From positions 1 through 17,251 of the forward strand of contig JANDJZ010000378.1 in the NCBI GenBank assembly GCA_027943245.1: a DNA stretch of 17,251 nt, given 5' to 3'. Numbering within the stretch: position 1 is the stretch's first letter; each line of letters starts with the position of its first letter. A program made the position numbers and the translations under genes. This document shows, piece by piece, positions 17,231 to 17,251 of the stretch. The notes under the pieces are model-generated. The model ran no database searches. It saw nothing but the letters and a program-made list of their open reading frames with translations, and had not been told where the DNA came from. The DNA comes from Acanthamoeba sp. SK_2022b (lineage: Eukaryota; Discosea; Longamoebia; Acanthamoebidae).

Positions 17231-17251
17231 GCCCTAACGGCGCAGGCCGGC

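Overview
This looks like nuclear DNA of a free-living amoebozoan, most likely Acanthamoeba or a close relative. Genes are packed tightly on both strands. Each is cut into several short exons with high G/C at third codon positions, and most introns are 60-160 nt with GT-AG borders. Introns and spacers carry simple repeats. The proteins are eukaryotic cell-biology families: a type I L-asparaginase, an HMMR-like coiled coil, a DGAT2-family acyltransferase, an HDHD1/PUDP-type phosphatase and a syntaxin-16/Tlg2 SNARE. There is no bacterial operon structure, and I found no rRNA, tRNA or CRISPR. The organism call is inference; no species marker is present. All gene models were built by hand from reading frame, splice signals, phase and family motifs.

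Left third (1-6508, minus strand): a type I L-asparaginase begins at 1705 and runs off the left edge. Upstream of it and in tandem is a 1497-residue coiled-coil protein (1822-6508). Its first exon carries a PGVGAY motif and its C-terminal part a KQKIK motif, a pairing that resembles animal HMMR/RHAMM.

Middle (6509-10380): a 650-bp divergent spacer with paired E2F-like motifs separates the HMMR-like gene from a six-exon DGAT2-family gene on the plus strand (7159-8753). That gene converges on a three-exon HAD phosphatase on the minus strand (8961-9881). Just upstream of the phosphatase lies a perfect 38-bp inverted repeat (9969-10068).

Right-centre (10382-14900): a two-exon, 70-residue protein resembling a fascin-type beta-trefoil lobe; a poorly coding stretch with a broken F-box fragment; a six-exon syntaxin-16/Tlg2-like gene (12166-13784); and about 1.1 kb with no recognisable gene.

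Right end (14899-17251): a putative 67-residue hydrophobic protein, a 93-nt GT microsatellite, then a broken partial copy of the left-end asparaginase. That copy is fused to a fragment of the HMMR-like gene's 3' end. The pseudogene lacks exons 1, 2 and 4 and has a 2-nt frameshifting deletion, yet exons 5-7 are almost identical to the parent. This duplicated block bracketing the window is the main structural feature.
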